The notes beneath the pieces are model-generated. The model saw only the letters and a program-made list of their open reading frames with translations, was not told where the DNA came from and did not search any database. The position numbers and the translations under genes are program-made. From Marinilactibacillus kalidii (GTDB lineage Bacteria > Bacillota > Bacilli > Lactobacillales > Carnobacteriaceae_A), in assembly GCF_017599325.1 (NCBI RefSeq), contig NZ_JAGFVM010000023.1:1-64000 (forward strand): a stretch of DNA of 64,000 nt, given 5' to 3'. How positions within the stretch are numbered: the stretch's first letter is position 1; each line of letters begins with the position of its first letter. This document shows positions 18,708 to 27,905 of this stretch, piece after piece.

Positions 18708-18721
18708 TGATACCGGTAACA
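18708..18721. promoter_or_regulatory. Candidate LacI-type operator upstream of malE (MalR)
   Basis: TGATACCGGTAACA has halves TGATACC and GGTAACA, reverse complements apart from one base, and shares CGGTAACA with the site at 13222-13235. It lies directly upstream of the malE promoter. Confidence 0.6.
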
Positions 18722-18724
18722 AAG

Positions 18725-18761
18725 AGAAAACGGTTGCAATGCTCTGGTAATAAAATATAAT
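18725..18761 (+). promoter_or_regulatory. malE promoter overlapped by a cre site
   Basis: A -35 TTGCAA (18734-18739) and a perfect -10 TATAAT (18756-18761) are 16 bp apart. AGAAAACGGTTGCA at 18725-18738 matches the CcpA cre consensus TGAAANCGNTTNCA at all fixed positions but the first and covers the -35, so catabolite repression by occlusion is expected. Confidence 0.75.
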
Positions 18762-18805
18762 TGAAAATGAAGACAGGCAAAGAAAGCTAGAGGAGGAAAA
18801 AATAA

Positions 18806-20089
18806 ATGATAAAATTTTACAAATTAGCAATGGCAGGTTCAGCTGCACTTTTACTCGCAGCATGTGGAAATGGATCAGATGACAGTTCTGGTTCAAAAGG
18901 TGAAACAGAAAACGATGGCGCAGCAACTGGTGAAATCGGTGGTTCAATCGAAGTAGGTGTTGGTGAAGATTACGTAGAATTTGTTGAAGCAATCGTTCCT
19001 GCGTTTGAAGAAGAATACGGTGTTGAAGTCACTGTATCTGAAAGAGATATGTTTGATACATTAGAAGCTGTACCTTTAGATGGTCCAGCAGGGTTATCTC
19101 CAGATGTTCTATTATCTCCATATGATCGAATCGGTGGTATGGGTCAACAAGGTCACTTATCTGAAATGACCCTTGCTGATGATGGTCGATATGATGAAAC
19201 AGATAAACAACAAGTAACAGTAGATGACACAGTTTACGGTACACCATTCGTAATCGAGTCACTTGTTCTTTTCTATAATAAAGATTTAATGGATACAGCA
19301 CCAGAAACGTTCGGTGAATTGGAAGCACTTACGGAAGATGAGCAATATGCCTTCTCAGAACAAGCAGACACGAGTACAGCTTTTCTAGCAAACTGGGTCG
19401 ATTTCTATAATTCTTATGGATTGATTTCTGGCTTCGGTGGTTATGTATTCGGTGAGGACGGAGAAGATACATCTGATATTGGTTTAAATTCACCTGAAGC
19501 AATTGAAGGGATTGAATATGCTCAACAATGGTTTAATGATGTATGGCCAGAAGGTATGCTTGATGTAACAAGTGCTGGTGACTTCATTGATGATCAATTC
19601 ATTCAAGGAAATGCAGCAGCTGTTATCAACGGGCCTTGGGGTGCAGCCAACTATAGAGATAGTGGTGTGAACTTGGGTGTAGCAACAATCCCTACCCTAC
19701 CTAATGGAAACGAATATGCGCCTTTTGCTGGCGGTAAAGGTTGGGTAGTTCCTTCTTACACTGAGAACTATGAAACTGCGGCAGCATTCGTCGATTTCGT
19801 AACGAACGAAGAAAATATGATGATGTTATACGAAGACTACACAAATGAAATTCCTGCTAACCAGAATGCGCGTAATGCCATCAATGAGGCTGGGGAAGAT
19901 GAATTGGCTGTAGCGGTTATCGAACAATACAATAATGCCGTTCCAATGCCAAATATCCCAGAAATGGCTGAAGTTTGGACAGGCGCTGAATCAATGATGT
20001 TTGATGCTGGATCTGGAAATAAAACAGCTGAAGAAGCAGCAAATGATGCTGTACAAATTATCAAAGAAAACATCGAACAAAAATATTAA
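18806..20089 (+). CDS. malE: Maltodextrin ABC transporter substrate-binding lipoprotein
   Basis: Extracellular receptor of 427 aa that delivers malto-oligosaccharides to the MalFG permease. The signal peptide ends in the lipobox LLAAC, with C20 the lipidated residue, followed by a Gly/Ser/Asp-rich linker. The remainder is a family 1 solute-binding fold with IEVGVGEDYVEFVEAI, GMGQQGHLSEMTL, GPWGAANYRDSGVNLGVATI and the LPNGNEYAPFAGGKGW segment common to MalE proteins. AGGAGG is well placed. It is the first gene of the transport operon behind a promoter with cre and operator sites, and is separated from malF by a hairpin that may keep its own expression highest. Confidence 0.93.
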   Translation: MIKFYKLAMAGSAALLLAACGNGSDDSSGSKGETENDGAATGEIGGSIEVGVGEDYVEFVEAIVPAFEEEYGVEVTVSERDMFDTLEAVPLDGPAGLSPDVLLSPYDRIGGMGQQGHLSEMTLADDGRYDETDKQQVTVDDTVYGTPFVIESLVLFYNKDLMDTAPETFGELEALTEDEQYAFSEQADTSTAFLANWVDFYNSYGLISGFGGYVFGEDGEDTSDIGLNSPEAIEGIEYAQQWFNDVWPEGMLDVTSAGDFIDDQFIQGNAAAVINGPWGAANYRDSGVNLGVATIPTLPNGNEYAPFAGGKGWVVPSYTENYETAAAFVDFVTNEENMMMLYEDYTNEIPANQNARNAINEAGEDELAVAVIEQYNNAVPMPNIPEMAEVWTGAESMMFDAGSGNKTAEEAANDAVQIIKENIEQKY

Positions 20090-20113
20090 TTTTAATTAGA
20101 AGACTAGATGATT

Positions 20114-20147
20114 CGGCAGAGATAGTAGGATGATCTCTGCCGTTTTT
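20114..20147 (+). terminator. Intra-operon terminator/attenuator between malE and malF
   Basis: CGGCAGAGAT at 20114-20123 pairs with ATCTCTGCCG at 20133-20142 and is followed by five T. It lies inside the operon, where partial termination or 3'-end protection would give more binding protein than permease. Confidence 0.8.
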
Positions 20148-20170
20148 ATCATTGAAAGGACGTGTTACGG

Positions 20171-21502
20171 TTGAAAACTAAAAAAAATGATCATTCGCTT
20201 TTATCTGATAAAGATCAGAAAAAAGTCCGTACGGCTACGCTACTCTCAGTTATACCTGGACTCGGTCAACTGTATAATAAGCAATTTGTAAAAGGTGCAT
20301 TATTTCTTGCTATATTTGCTGCATTCGTTATTGAATTAATCCTATTCGGTGCCGGCGCAGTTCAGGGTCTGATTACACTAGGTACGGTTCCTAGAGAAGA
20401 CCACTCTTTGTTCTTGTTAATTGAAGGTACGATTCAAGTGCTCATTATACTCATTTATCTTGTCTTTATGGCAGCCGTTATGATGGATGCTAATCGTGTG
20501 GCGAAGAAGCGAATCATTAGCCCGAACGCAGTCAATTACACTGTTAAAGACACAGCCGTTAGTGTTTTCGAAAATGGCTTTCCTTACTTATTAACGATAC
20601 CCGCTTACTTGGTTATGATCTTTGCCATTGTATTCCCAGTGCTGGTAACGATATTTATTGCTTTTACAAACTATAATTTTCAAAATATCCCTCCCGCTAA
20701 TTTAGTAGATTGGGTAGGATTTGAAACGTTCAGCAGTATTTTTACACTGACCGCCTACCGTGATACATTTTTTGCTGTTTTCACATGGACGATTATTTGG
20801 ACTTTAGCGGCAACGACTTTGCAATTGATCATTGGTGTATTCACAGCATTAGTGCTTAACCAGCCGCATATTCGTTTCAATCGGTTCTTCGGAGTGATTA
20901 TGCTGCTACCTTGGGCAGTTCCAGCGTTCATCACGATTCTAACTTTCTCAAATATTTTTAACCCGAGCGTAGGTGCAATCAATACGCAAGTCATTCCTTT
21001 TTTCAATCAGATCATTCCATTCCTTGAAATACCAGCAATTTCTTGGAAAACAGATCCTTTCTGGACAAAAATTGCCATCATCATGATTCAAGGATGGGTT
21101 GGCTATCCGTACATCTATGTATTAACTTCTGGTATTTTACAATCTATACCAAATGACTGGTATGAAGCATCCGTTATTGATGGAGCAACAGCGATACAAA
21201 AATTTAGACATATCACGATGCCGCATATTTTTGCAGTTGCAGCACCCATTTTTATTACACAATATACCGGTAACTTCAATAACTTCAACTTGATCTATCT
21301 CTTTAATGAAGGCGGTCCCGGAAGTGTAGGAAGTGGTGCAGGGTCGACAGATATCCTGATTTCATGGATTTATAAACTAACGACCGGAACCTCGCCGCAA
21401 TACAACATATCAGCAGCCGTCACACTGATTATTTCTGCAATCGTCATTACGATCTCAATGGTTATTTTCAGTCGGACACGTGCTTTTGAAATGGAGGATT
21501 AA
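20171..21502 (+). CDS. malF: Maltodextrin ABC transporter permease MalF
   Basis: Integral membrane permease of 443 aa from the TTG at 20171. The alternative GTG at 20162 sits only one base after AAAGGA, too close to be used well. An N-terminal extension has a hairpin of hydrophobic segments with [18 protein letters not shown], common in Gram-positive MalF proteins. The BPD_transp_1 domain follows, with about six further helices and the EAA loop motif near [21 protein letters not shown], which contacts the ATPase. It overlaps nothing, but malG follows after one base, so they are expected to be coupled. No ATPase gene is present in the island. Confidence 0.93.
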   Translation: MKTKKNDHSLLSDKDQKKVRTATLLSVIPGLGQLYNKQFVKGALFLAIFAAFVIELILFGAGAVQGLITLGTVPREDHSLFLLIEGTIQVLIILIYLVFMAAVMMDANRVAKKRIISPNAVNYTVKDTAVSVFENGFPYLLTIPAYLVMIFAIVFPVLVTIFIAFTNYNFQNIPPANLVDWVGFETFSSIFTLTAYRDTFFAVFTWTIIWTLAATTLQLIIGVFTALVLNQPHIRFNRFFGVIMLLPWAVPAFITILTFSNIFNPSVGAINTQVIPFFNQIIPFLEIPAISWKTDPFWTKIAIIMIQGWVGYPYIYVLTSGILQSIPNDWYEASVIDGATAIQKFRHITMPHIFAVAAPIFITQYTGNFNNFNLIYLFNEGGPGSVGSGAGSTDILISWIYKLTTGTSPQYNISAAVTLIISAIVITISMVIFSRTRAFEMED

Positions 21503-21503
21503 C

Positions 21504-22361
21504 ATGAATAAACCAAAAAGAATCAAAACACAGAAAAATTCTCGTTTCTGGAATAAACTCTTTTCTTATGCTTATCTGATTGGGCTATCGATCGTCATTA
21601 TCTATCCTCTGTTGATCACAGTTACTTCTGCGTTCAGAACTGGGAATATCATGGCATTCGATTTGAACTTCACTGGACCTTGGTCTCTAGCAAATTTTTC
21701 TCGCTTATTCAATAATACGCTTTATGGTACATGGTATTTGAACACCTTGAAAGTGGCAGGAACGACGATGATCATTCAAGTGGCGGCAATCACACTAGCC
21801 GGCTACGCCTATAGTCGGTACCGTTTTATTGGAAGAAAACAAAGTATCAAGTTTTTCTTGATCATTCAAATGGTTCCAACAACCGCTGCTTTAACAGCAT
21901 TCTACGTTATGGCCCTGCTTGTAGGCGGATTGAATACACACTGGTTCTTAACGGTTATTTATATCGGTGGGGGAATACCTATGAATACTTGGCTTATGAA
22001 GGGGTACTTCGACACGGTACCACTTGAATTAGATGAATCGGCTAAATTAGATGGTGCAGGACATTTAAGATCATTCTGGCAAATTATTCTGCCATTAGTT
22101 AAGCCAATGATTGCGGTTCAGGCACTTTGGGCATTCATGGGCCCATTCGGAGAATACATGCTAGCAAGATTCTTGCTTCGAACACCAGAAGTGTATACGG
22201 TAGCGATTGGACTGCAAACATTTATCAGTAATCCAAGAGAACAGCGTGTGACCTTATTCGCTGCTGGCGCTATTTTGATTGCTTTACCAATCTGTATTTT
22301 GTTCTTCTATCTACAAAAACACTTTGTATCTGGATTAACAGCAGGTGGAACTAAAGGATAA
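21504..22361 (+). CDS. malG: Maltodextrin ABC transporter permease MalG
   Basis: Second permease subunit, 285 aa from the ATG at 21504, which follows GGAGG at 21493-21497 located inside the end of malF. Six hydrophobic segments are visible. The EAA loop is [22 protein letters not shown], read here in two parts as [11 protein letters not shown] and FWQIILP. It pairs with MalF and needs an MsmX/MalK-type ATPase from elsewhere. The C-terminal [13 protein letters not shown] is characteristic of Gram-positive MalG proteins. Confidence 0.94.
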   Translation: MNKPKRIKTQKNSRFWNKLFSYAYLIGLSIVIIYPLLITVTSAFRTGNIMAFDLNFTGPWSLANFSRLFNNTLYGTWYLNTLKVAGTTMIIQVAAITLAGYAYSRYRFIGRKQSIKFFLIIQMVPTTAALTAFYVMALLVGGLNTHWFLTVIYIGGGIPMNTWLMKGYFDTVPLELDESAKLDGAGHLRSFWQIILPLVKPMIAVQALWAFMGPFGEYMLARFLLRTPEVYTVAIGLQTFISNPREQRVTLFAAGAILIALPICILFFYLQKHFVSGLTAGGTKG

Positions 22362-22399
22362 GATATAAAAATAAATGAGTCTAAAAAGTAGGAATGAGT

Positions 22400-23224
22400 A
22401 TGAGAACAGATAGTTTTCCATTAAATTATTTTGCGAATATTTTTACACCTAAGCGTGCTTTCTTTAATCGTAAGGCCATTGGTTGGCCAACGATCGTGAT
22501 CATGCTGATTTTCTTAAACGCATTGATCACGATACCCGTTTCACTGAATTTTGCGCAGACCGATACGATTGGTGTGGAGCAGTTTTATCCTGAAGCTTTT
22601 GGCTTGATCGATGATGGAGCTGCTGAAGTACTTGCCGAGATTCCTATAGAAAATGGAACGTTAGCAATCGACCAATCGACCGTTCAGACAAAAGCTGGTG
22701 GCGTGGTAGTAATCGATCAAGCGGGCGCGCCATTAGTAGATAGTGACGTTGCCATCGTTTTTGAGCCAACGCTCTTTACCATCAGAGAACACGGTCAGCC
22801 TGAATTAACTGTCAACTACACGAAAGACTTCACACTAGAAGGTGCATCAGTAGAAGGAATAAAAGCAGAAATGAACCGACAATGGAGAATCAATAATCGT
22901 GTTTACATCGTAGCGGCACTTACTTTTGTGATTTCTTGTATGACACTTGTTATGCTGATCGTTTTAACGCTAGGATCTGCGGTGTTCCTCTACTTGACGA
23001 AAAAGAGCCATTTAACATCGATTACGACATACAAAGAATCGGTAGCAATCATTCTTTACGGTTTAGGTTTACCTACCATACTTGCTTTACTATATGGCTT
23101 GATTCGCTTTGATATTATCTGGATGATGACAATTCAAACAACAGGTCTATTGATTATGTTGTTGTTGATTTACTTTAAAACACAATTTAATGATGAAAAA
23201 GATCAAACTAGAGTACAGGAGTGA
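22400..23224 (+). CDS. malA: DUF1189 membrane protein, maltodextrin utilisation protein MalA
   Basis: Membrane protein of 274 aa. The ATG at 22400 is 6 nt after GTAGGA; another in-frame ATG at 22394 touches the Shine-Dalgarno and is less likely. The N-terminus (PLNYFANIFTPKRAFFNRK) and first helix (about 29-48), an extracytoplasmic beta-rich region (about 50-165) and three C-terminal helices (about 170-260) match the DUF1189/MalA family found in mal operons of streptococci and relatives. The biochemical role is unknown; its place between malG and maltose phosphorylase supports a role linked to maltodextrin uptake. Confidence 0.8.
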   Translation: MRTDSFPLNYFANIFTPKRAFFNRKAIGWPTIVIMLIFLNALITIPVSLNFAQTDTIGVEQFYPEAFGLIDDGAAEVLAEIPIENGTLAIDQSTVQTKAGGVVVIDQAGAPLVDSDVAIVFEPTLFTIREHGQPELTVNYTKDFTLEGASVEGIKAEMNRQWRINNRVYIVAALTFVISCMTLVMLIVLTLGSAVFLYLTKKSHLTSITTYKESVAIILYGLGLPTILALLYGLIRFDIIWMMTIQTTGLLIMLLLIYFKTQFNDEKDQTRVQE

Positions 23225-23233
23225 AAAGAATAA

Positions 23234-25528
23234 ATGGAGAGATTATTTGGGATTGATCCGTGGAAATTAACGTCGGATACAGTAGGCGATAATAAAAGAC
23301 TACAAGAAAGTCTTACAGCCATCGGAAATGGATATATGGGTTTAAGAGGGAATTTTGAAGAAGGGTATTCTGGCGATACCCATATTGGAACCTATATTGC
23401 TGGCGTATGGTTCCCAGACAAAACAAAAGTTGGGTGGTGGAAAATCGGTTATCCTGACTACTTTGGAAAAGTGATTAATGCGACCAACTTTATTCCAGTA
23501 GATATCTATGTTGATGAACACAAAGTAGATTTGGCTGTTGATACGGTTGAACAGTTCCACTTGGAATTAGACATGAAAGAAGGCGTTTTGAGACGCTCTT
23601 TTGTATGGAAAAAAGAAGAAGTTGCGATTTTATTCCGCTTTACACGATTCGTCAGCGCTCATACAACAGAATTAGCGGTGGTCAACATCGAAGCAGAAAT
23701 GCAAACGGGTACTGCTGAACTCACACTGATTCCGCACTTGGATGGAAATGTTGTAAATGAAGACAGTAACTACGAAGAACAATTTTGGAATGAACTTGAA
23801 AAAGGACATGAACCTTTTCCATTTTTAAAAACAAAAACGAAAGAGAATCTTTTTGGGACAGAGCGCTTTACAGTAACGACGATGATGAGTAATCAGTCTG
23901 AAGCAACAACAAAAGATGCTGAAAAAGAACAAGCCATGTATGTAGGTGAACGCTTTTTCTATCCATTAAAAGCAGGCGAGCAACTGACACTCACTAAATA
24001 TATAGCTGTCGTAACGAGCCGTGATGTAGTAGCAGAGCAGCAAGTAGAAAAAGCTGCGAACATCCTCCAATCTGCTATGGATAAAGGCTTGCAGGGTGTC
24101 TTGGGGGATCACTTAGCTGAATGGGAAACACGTTGGAATAATGCAGATGTTCAAATCAGTGGAGATGATGCCAGTCAACAAGGGATCCGCTTTAATATCT
24201 TCCAATTATTCTCAACCTATTACGGAGAAGATCCTCGTTTGAACGTAGGGCCAAAAGGCTTCACCGGTGAAAAATATGGCGGCGCAACATACTGGGATAC
24301 AGAAGCTTGTATTCTACCAATGTACTTGTCGGTTACGAATGAAGAAACCTTTAGACAGTTACTCGTCTATCGTCATAATCAACTCGAACAAGCTTACGAG
24401 AATGCAGCGAAACAAGGACTCAAAGGTGCATTATATCCAATGGTAACTTTCACTGGGATCGAATGTCACAACGAATGGGAAATTACCTTCGAGGAAATTC
24501 ATCGTAATGGTGCGATTGCCCATGGTATTTTTAACTATACAACTTACACAGGAAACGATGACTATCTTCTGAATCAAGGAATTGATGTACTCGTGGGCAT
24601 TTCTAGATTCTGGGCAGACCGCGTTCATTATTCTGCAAGAAAACAACAGTATATGATCCATGGGGTTACAGGGCCTAATGAGTATGAGAATAACGTCAGC
24701 AATAACTGGTACACCAACACAATGGCACAATGGTGTCTGCAATATACGTTAGAAACATTAGGAAAAGTAACAGATAATAAAATCCAAGAATTGAAGATCA
24801 GTAAAGAAGAGCAACAAAAATGGCAAGAAATCAGCGATAAAATGTATCTACCAAAAGATGAATCATTAGCTATTTTTGTTCAACACGACTCATTTTTAGA
24901 TAAAGATTTACAACCAGTCAGTGGTCTGGATCCTTCTGAGCGTCCTATTAATCAGAACTGGTCATGGGATAAGATACTGAGATCACCATTCATCAAACAA
25001 GCAGATGTTCTACAAGGGCTATATTTCTTGAACCACCACTACAGTCAAGAAGAGAAAGAACGAAACTTTAACTTCTATGAACCGATGACGGTTCACGAGT
25101 CTTCCTTATCACCGCTTGTTCACTCGATATTAGCATCAGAACTCGGTAAAAAAGAGAAAGCTTTTGAAATGTACGAAAGAACCGCAAGACTAGACCTTGA
25201 TAATTATAATAATGATACAGAAGATGGTCTACACATTACATCGATGAGTGGCGGCTGGTTATCTATTGTTCAAGGATTTGCAGGGATGCGGACACAGACA
25301 GGTACCTTATCATTCGCGCCATATTGTCCAGATCAATGGGATGGCTATCATTTTAAATTGAATTATCGAGAAAGGTTACTCAACGTGGCAGTACAAAAAT
25401 CTGCGGTAACCTTCCAGTTAGAAGTTGGAGAATCACTGACTTTTGAAGTGTTTGGTCAATCCGTCACATTGGAAGATACTTTAACGATTGCTATTGAAGA
25501 AAATACAGATCAAATTAAAGCCGTTTAA
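23234..25528 (+). CDS. mapA: Maltose phosphorylase (GH65)
   Basis: Cytoplasmic enzyme of 764 aa that splits maltose with phosphate into glucose and beta-glucose-1-phosphate, saving one ATP. The N-terminal beta-sandwich (about 1-270), linker and (alpha/alpha)6 barrel are all present. Family marks include ATYWDTEA (about 351-358), GPNEYENNVSNNWYTN with catalytic acid E483, and phosphate-pocket segments HESSLSPLVHSI and TSMSGGWLS. Length and motifs are those of maltose phosphorylase; a trehalose or kojibiose phosphorylase is possible but the mal context argues against it. The beta-phosphoglucomutase gene for its product follows 18 bp later. Confidence 0.93.
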   Translation: MERLFGIDPWKLTSDTVGDNKRLQESLTAIGNGYMGLRGNFEEGYSGDTHIGTYIAGVWFPDKTKVGWWKIGYPDYFGKVINATNFIPVDIYVDEHKVDLAVDTVEQFHLELDMKEGVLRRSFVWKKEEVAILFRFTRFVSAHTTELAVVNIEAEMQTGTAELTLIPHLDGNVVNEDSNYEEQFWNELEKGHEPFPFLKTKTKENLFGTERFTVTTMMSNQSEATTKDAEKEQAMYVGERFFYPLKAGEQLTLTKYIAVVTSRDVVAEQQVEKAANILQSAMDKGLQGVLGDHLAEWETRWNNADVQISGDDASQQGIRFNIFQLFSTYYGEDPRLNVGPKGFTGEKYGGATYWDTEACILPMYLSVTNEETFRQLLVYRHNQLEQAYENAAKQGLKGALYPMVTFTGIECHNEWEITFEEIHRNGAIAHGIFNYTTYTGNDDYLLNQGIDVLVGISRFWADRVHYSARKQQYMIHGVTGPNEYENNVSNNWYTNTMAQWCLQYTLETLGKVTDNKIQELKISKEEQQKWQEISDKMYLPKDESLAIFVQHDSFLDKDLQPVSGLDPSERPINQNWSWDKILRSPFIKQADVLQGLYFLNHHYSQEEKERNFNFYEPMTVHESSLSPLVHSILASELGKKEKAFEMYERTARLDLDNYNNDTEDGLHITSMSGGWLSIVQGFAGMRTQTGTLSFAPYCPDQWDGYHFKLNYRERLLNVAVQKSAVTFQLEVGESLTFEVFGQSVTLEDTLTIAIEENTDQIKAV

Positions 25529-25546
25529 AAGATTGGAGGATAGAAT

Positions 25547-26209
25547 ATGATTAAAGGATTAGTCTTAGATCTTGACGGTGTCATTACTGACACAGCAGAA
25601 TATCATTACCTGGCATGGAAATCATTAGCAGAAAAAATCGGTATCGATATTGATCGCGCATTCAATGAGCAGTTAAAAGGGATTAGCCGTATGGAATCAC
25701 TAGAATTGATTCTAGAACGCGGAGGAAAAGCTCAAAGTTACTCAGCGGAAGAAAAGGAGACGCTTGCTGCTAAAAAAAATGATGAATATAAAGTATTCAT
25801 TGAGAGCATCACGCCGGCAGATCTTTGTCCAGGTATGGAAAAATTATTGTTTGAGGCAAAGGAAACCGGCCTAGCACTATCAGTTTCTTCAGCAAGTAAA
25901 AATGCACCAACAATCCTTGAACAGCTGCAAGTGAAGGAGCAATTTACCGGTATTGTTGATCCAAACAGTCTAAAAAAAGGGAAACCAGATCCTGAAATAT
26001 TCTATAAAGGGGCGGAACTACTTGGGTTGTCACCTGAAGAATGCATTGGTATCGAAGATGCAGAAGCGGGGATCGATGCCATCAATGATGCCGGCATGTT
26101 TTCTGTTGGTGTAGGATCAAAAGAATCGATGAAAGCTGCGGACTACTTTGTCGAAAGCACAAAAGAGCTTGACTTGAAAATAATGATCGAAAAAGCAGAA
26201 AATAGATGA
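25547..26209 (+). CDS. pgmB: Beta-phosphoglucomutase
   Basis: HAD-superfamily phosphomutase of 220 aa that converts beta-glucose-1-phosphate, the product of maltose phosphorylase, into glucose-6-phosphate. The catalytic pair D8/D10 is in LVLDLDGVITDTAEYHY. The cap segment contains WKSLAEKIGI and GISRMESLELIL, then SVSSASKNAP (motif II), KKGKPDPEIF (motif III lysine) and IGIEDAEAGIDAI (motif IV acids). Length and cap motifs match PgmB closely. A TTGGAGGA ribosome binding site precedes it, and it is embedded in the mal operon between mapA and the second GH13_31 gene. Confidence 0.95.
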   Translation: MIKGLVLDLDGVITDTAEYHYLAWKSLAEKIGIDIDRAFNEQLKGISRMESLELILERGGKAQSYSAEEKETLAAKKNDEYKVFIESITPADLCPGMEKLLFEAKETGLALSVSSASKNAPTILEQLQVKEQFTGIVDPNSLKKGKPDPEIFYKGAELLGLSPEECIGIEDAEAGIDAINDAGMFSVGVGSKESMKAADYFVESTKELDLKIMIEKAENR

Positions 26210-26222
26210 AGGAAGTGAAAAT

Positions 26223-27842
26223 GTGAAGTGGTGGCAAAACGCAGTCGTTTATCAAATCTACCCAAGAAGTTTCCACGATTCAAATGGAGATGGTATTGGA
26301 GATATCAGAGGAATCATTGAGCGACTCGATTATCTGGAAAAACTTGGCATCAATGCAATATGGTTGAGCCCGGTCTATCAATCTCCTAATGATGATAATG
26401 GCTATGATATCAGTGATTACGTAGCCATTCATCCAGAATTTGGAACAATGGAGGATATGGATGAATTGATCGCTGAAGCGCAAGCACGATCCATTCGTAT
26501 CGTCATGGATTTGGTCGTCAATCACACAAGTGATGAACACCATTGGTTTCAAGAAGCAATAAAAGGGAAAGATTCTCCTTATCGCGATTATTATATCTGG
26601 AGAGATCCAGTGAATGGTAAAGAGCCAAATGATTTAAAATCAACTTTTAGTGGTTCCGCTTGGGCATACGATGAAACAAGTAACCAGTATTACTTGCATT
26701 TGTTCAGTAAAAAACAGCCGGATTTAAACTGGGAAAATGAAAAGATGCGCCAAGATATCTATAAGATGATGAATTTCTGGCTAGAAAAAGGGATCGGTGG
26801 GTTCAGGATGGATGTCATCGATTTGATTGGTAAGGTGCCGGATGAAAAAATCACAGGAAATGGTCCGAGACTACATGAATTTTTGCAAGAAATGAACCGA
26901 GAGACATTTGGACATTACGACGTAATGACGGTGGGTGAAACATGGAGTGCAACGCCTGAGAATGCTGAACGATATTCTGGATCGGACCGAGAAGAACTAT
27001 CTATGGTATTCCAGTTCGAACATATTGCATTAGATCAAGAGCCGATTAGTAAGTGGGCGTTGAAAGACCTAGATTTAGTAGAACTGAAGCAAGTCCTTTC
27101 TAAATGGCAGACCACACTTGGTAAAACAGCTTGGAATAGTTTGTTCTGGAACAATCATGATACCCCAAGGATCGTTTCAAGGTGGGGAAATGACCAAGTC
27201 TTTCGTATAGAGAGCGCTAAATGTTTTGCGGTACTTTTACACTTGATGAAGGGCACACCTTATATTTATCAAGGCGAAGAAATCGGTATGACGAACCGAC
27301 CAGTGAAAGCTATTTCTGAAGTCAACGATATTGAAAGCATCAACATGTACAAAGAAGAAATAGCGAATGGTAAAACGGCTGAATCCTTACTCAATGCCAT
27401 CAACCATAAAGGAAGAGATAACGCAAGAACGCCGATGCAATGGAACGATCAAGAGAATGGTGGCTTTTCAAATGGAAAACCATGGCTAGCTGTAAATCCA
27501 AACTTCACAGAAATCAATGTTGAACAAGCAGTAGCAGATAAGCATTCTGTCTTCTACATGTATAAGGAATTGATTCAATACAGAAAGGAAAATGAGACGG
27601 TCGTCAAAGGTTCATATAACTTATTGCTTCCAAACCATCCAAGTGTATTTGCGTACGAGCGTCTATATAATGATAATAAGCTACTCGTCATCGCGAACCT
27701 TTCTACAGAAGAAAACACGATCGAATTACCGGAAATAGCGAAAGATTCAACGATTCGATTTAGTAACTATGATAGACAAACAGTGGATACCAAACAATGT
27801 ACATTAGCACCTTATGAATGTTTTGTAGTTGATGTAAAGTAA
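26223..27842 (+). CDS. GH13_31 oligo-1,6-glucosidase / glucan 1,6-alpha-glucosidase
   Basis: Cytoplasmic enzyme of 539 aa from a GTG at 26223 preceded by GGAAGTGA. It hydrolyses terminal alpha-1,6 links of isomaltose, panose or dextrin branch remnants. The barrel has QIYPRSFHDSNGDGIGD, region I DLVVNHTS and region II GFRMDVID with nucleophile D197. Acid/base E239 is in VGETWS and D313 in WNNHD. Val198 after the nucleophile is the residue linked to alpha-1,6 preference, in contrast to Ala in the paralogue at 13310. It is the last gene of the plus-strand mal operon, followed by a terminator. Confidence 0.9.
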   Translation: MKWWQNAVVYQIYPRSFHDSNGDGIGDIRGIIERLDYLEKLGINAIWLSPVYQSPNDDNGYDISDYVAIHPEFGTMEDMDELIAEAQARSIRIVMDLVVNHTSDEHHWFQEAIKGKDSPYRDYYIWRDPVNGKEPNDLKSTFSGSAWAYDETSNQYYLHLFSKKQPDLNWENEKMRQDIYKMMNFWLEKGIGGFRMDVIDLIGKVPDEKITGNGPRLHEFLQEMNRETFGHYDVMTVGETWSATPENAERYSGSDREELSMVFQFEHIALDQEPISKWALKDLDLVELKQVLSKWQTTLGKTAWNSLFWNNHDTPRIVSRWGNDQVFRIESAKCFAVLLHLMKGTPYIYQGEEIGMTNRPVKAISEVNDIESINMYKEEIANGKTAESLLNAINHKGRDNARTPMQWNDQENGGFSNGKPWLAVNPNFTEINVEQAVADKHSVFYMYKELIQYRKENETVVKGSYNLLLPNHPSVFAYERLYNDNKLLVIANLSTEENTIELPEIAKDSTIRFSNYDRQTVDTKQCTLAPYECFVVDVK

Positions 27843-27871
27843 TTTAAGTATGCTTTTTATTCAACACGACT

Positions 27872-27905
27872 AACGGACTATCTTTTTACGAGGTAGTCCG
27901 TTTTT
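27872..27905 (+). terminator. Terminator at the end of the mal operon
   Basis: AACGGACTA at 27872-27880 pairs with TAGTCCGTT at 27894-27902 and runs into T residues on the plus strand. It separates the mal operon from the convergent RpiR gene, whose stop lies in the T tract. Confidence 0.85.
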
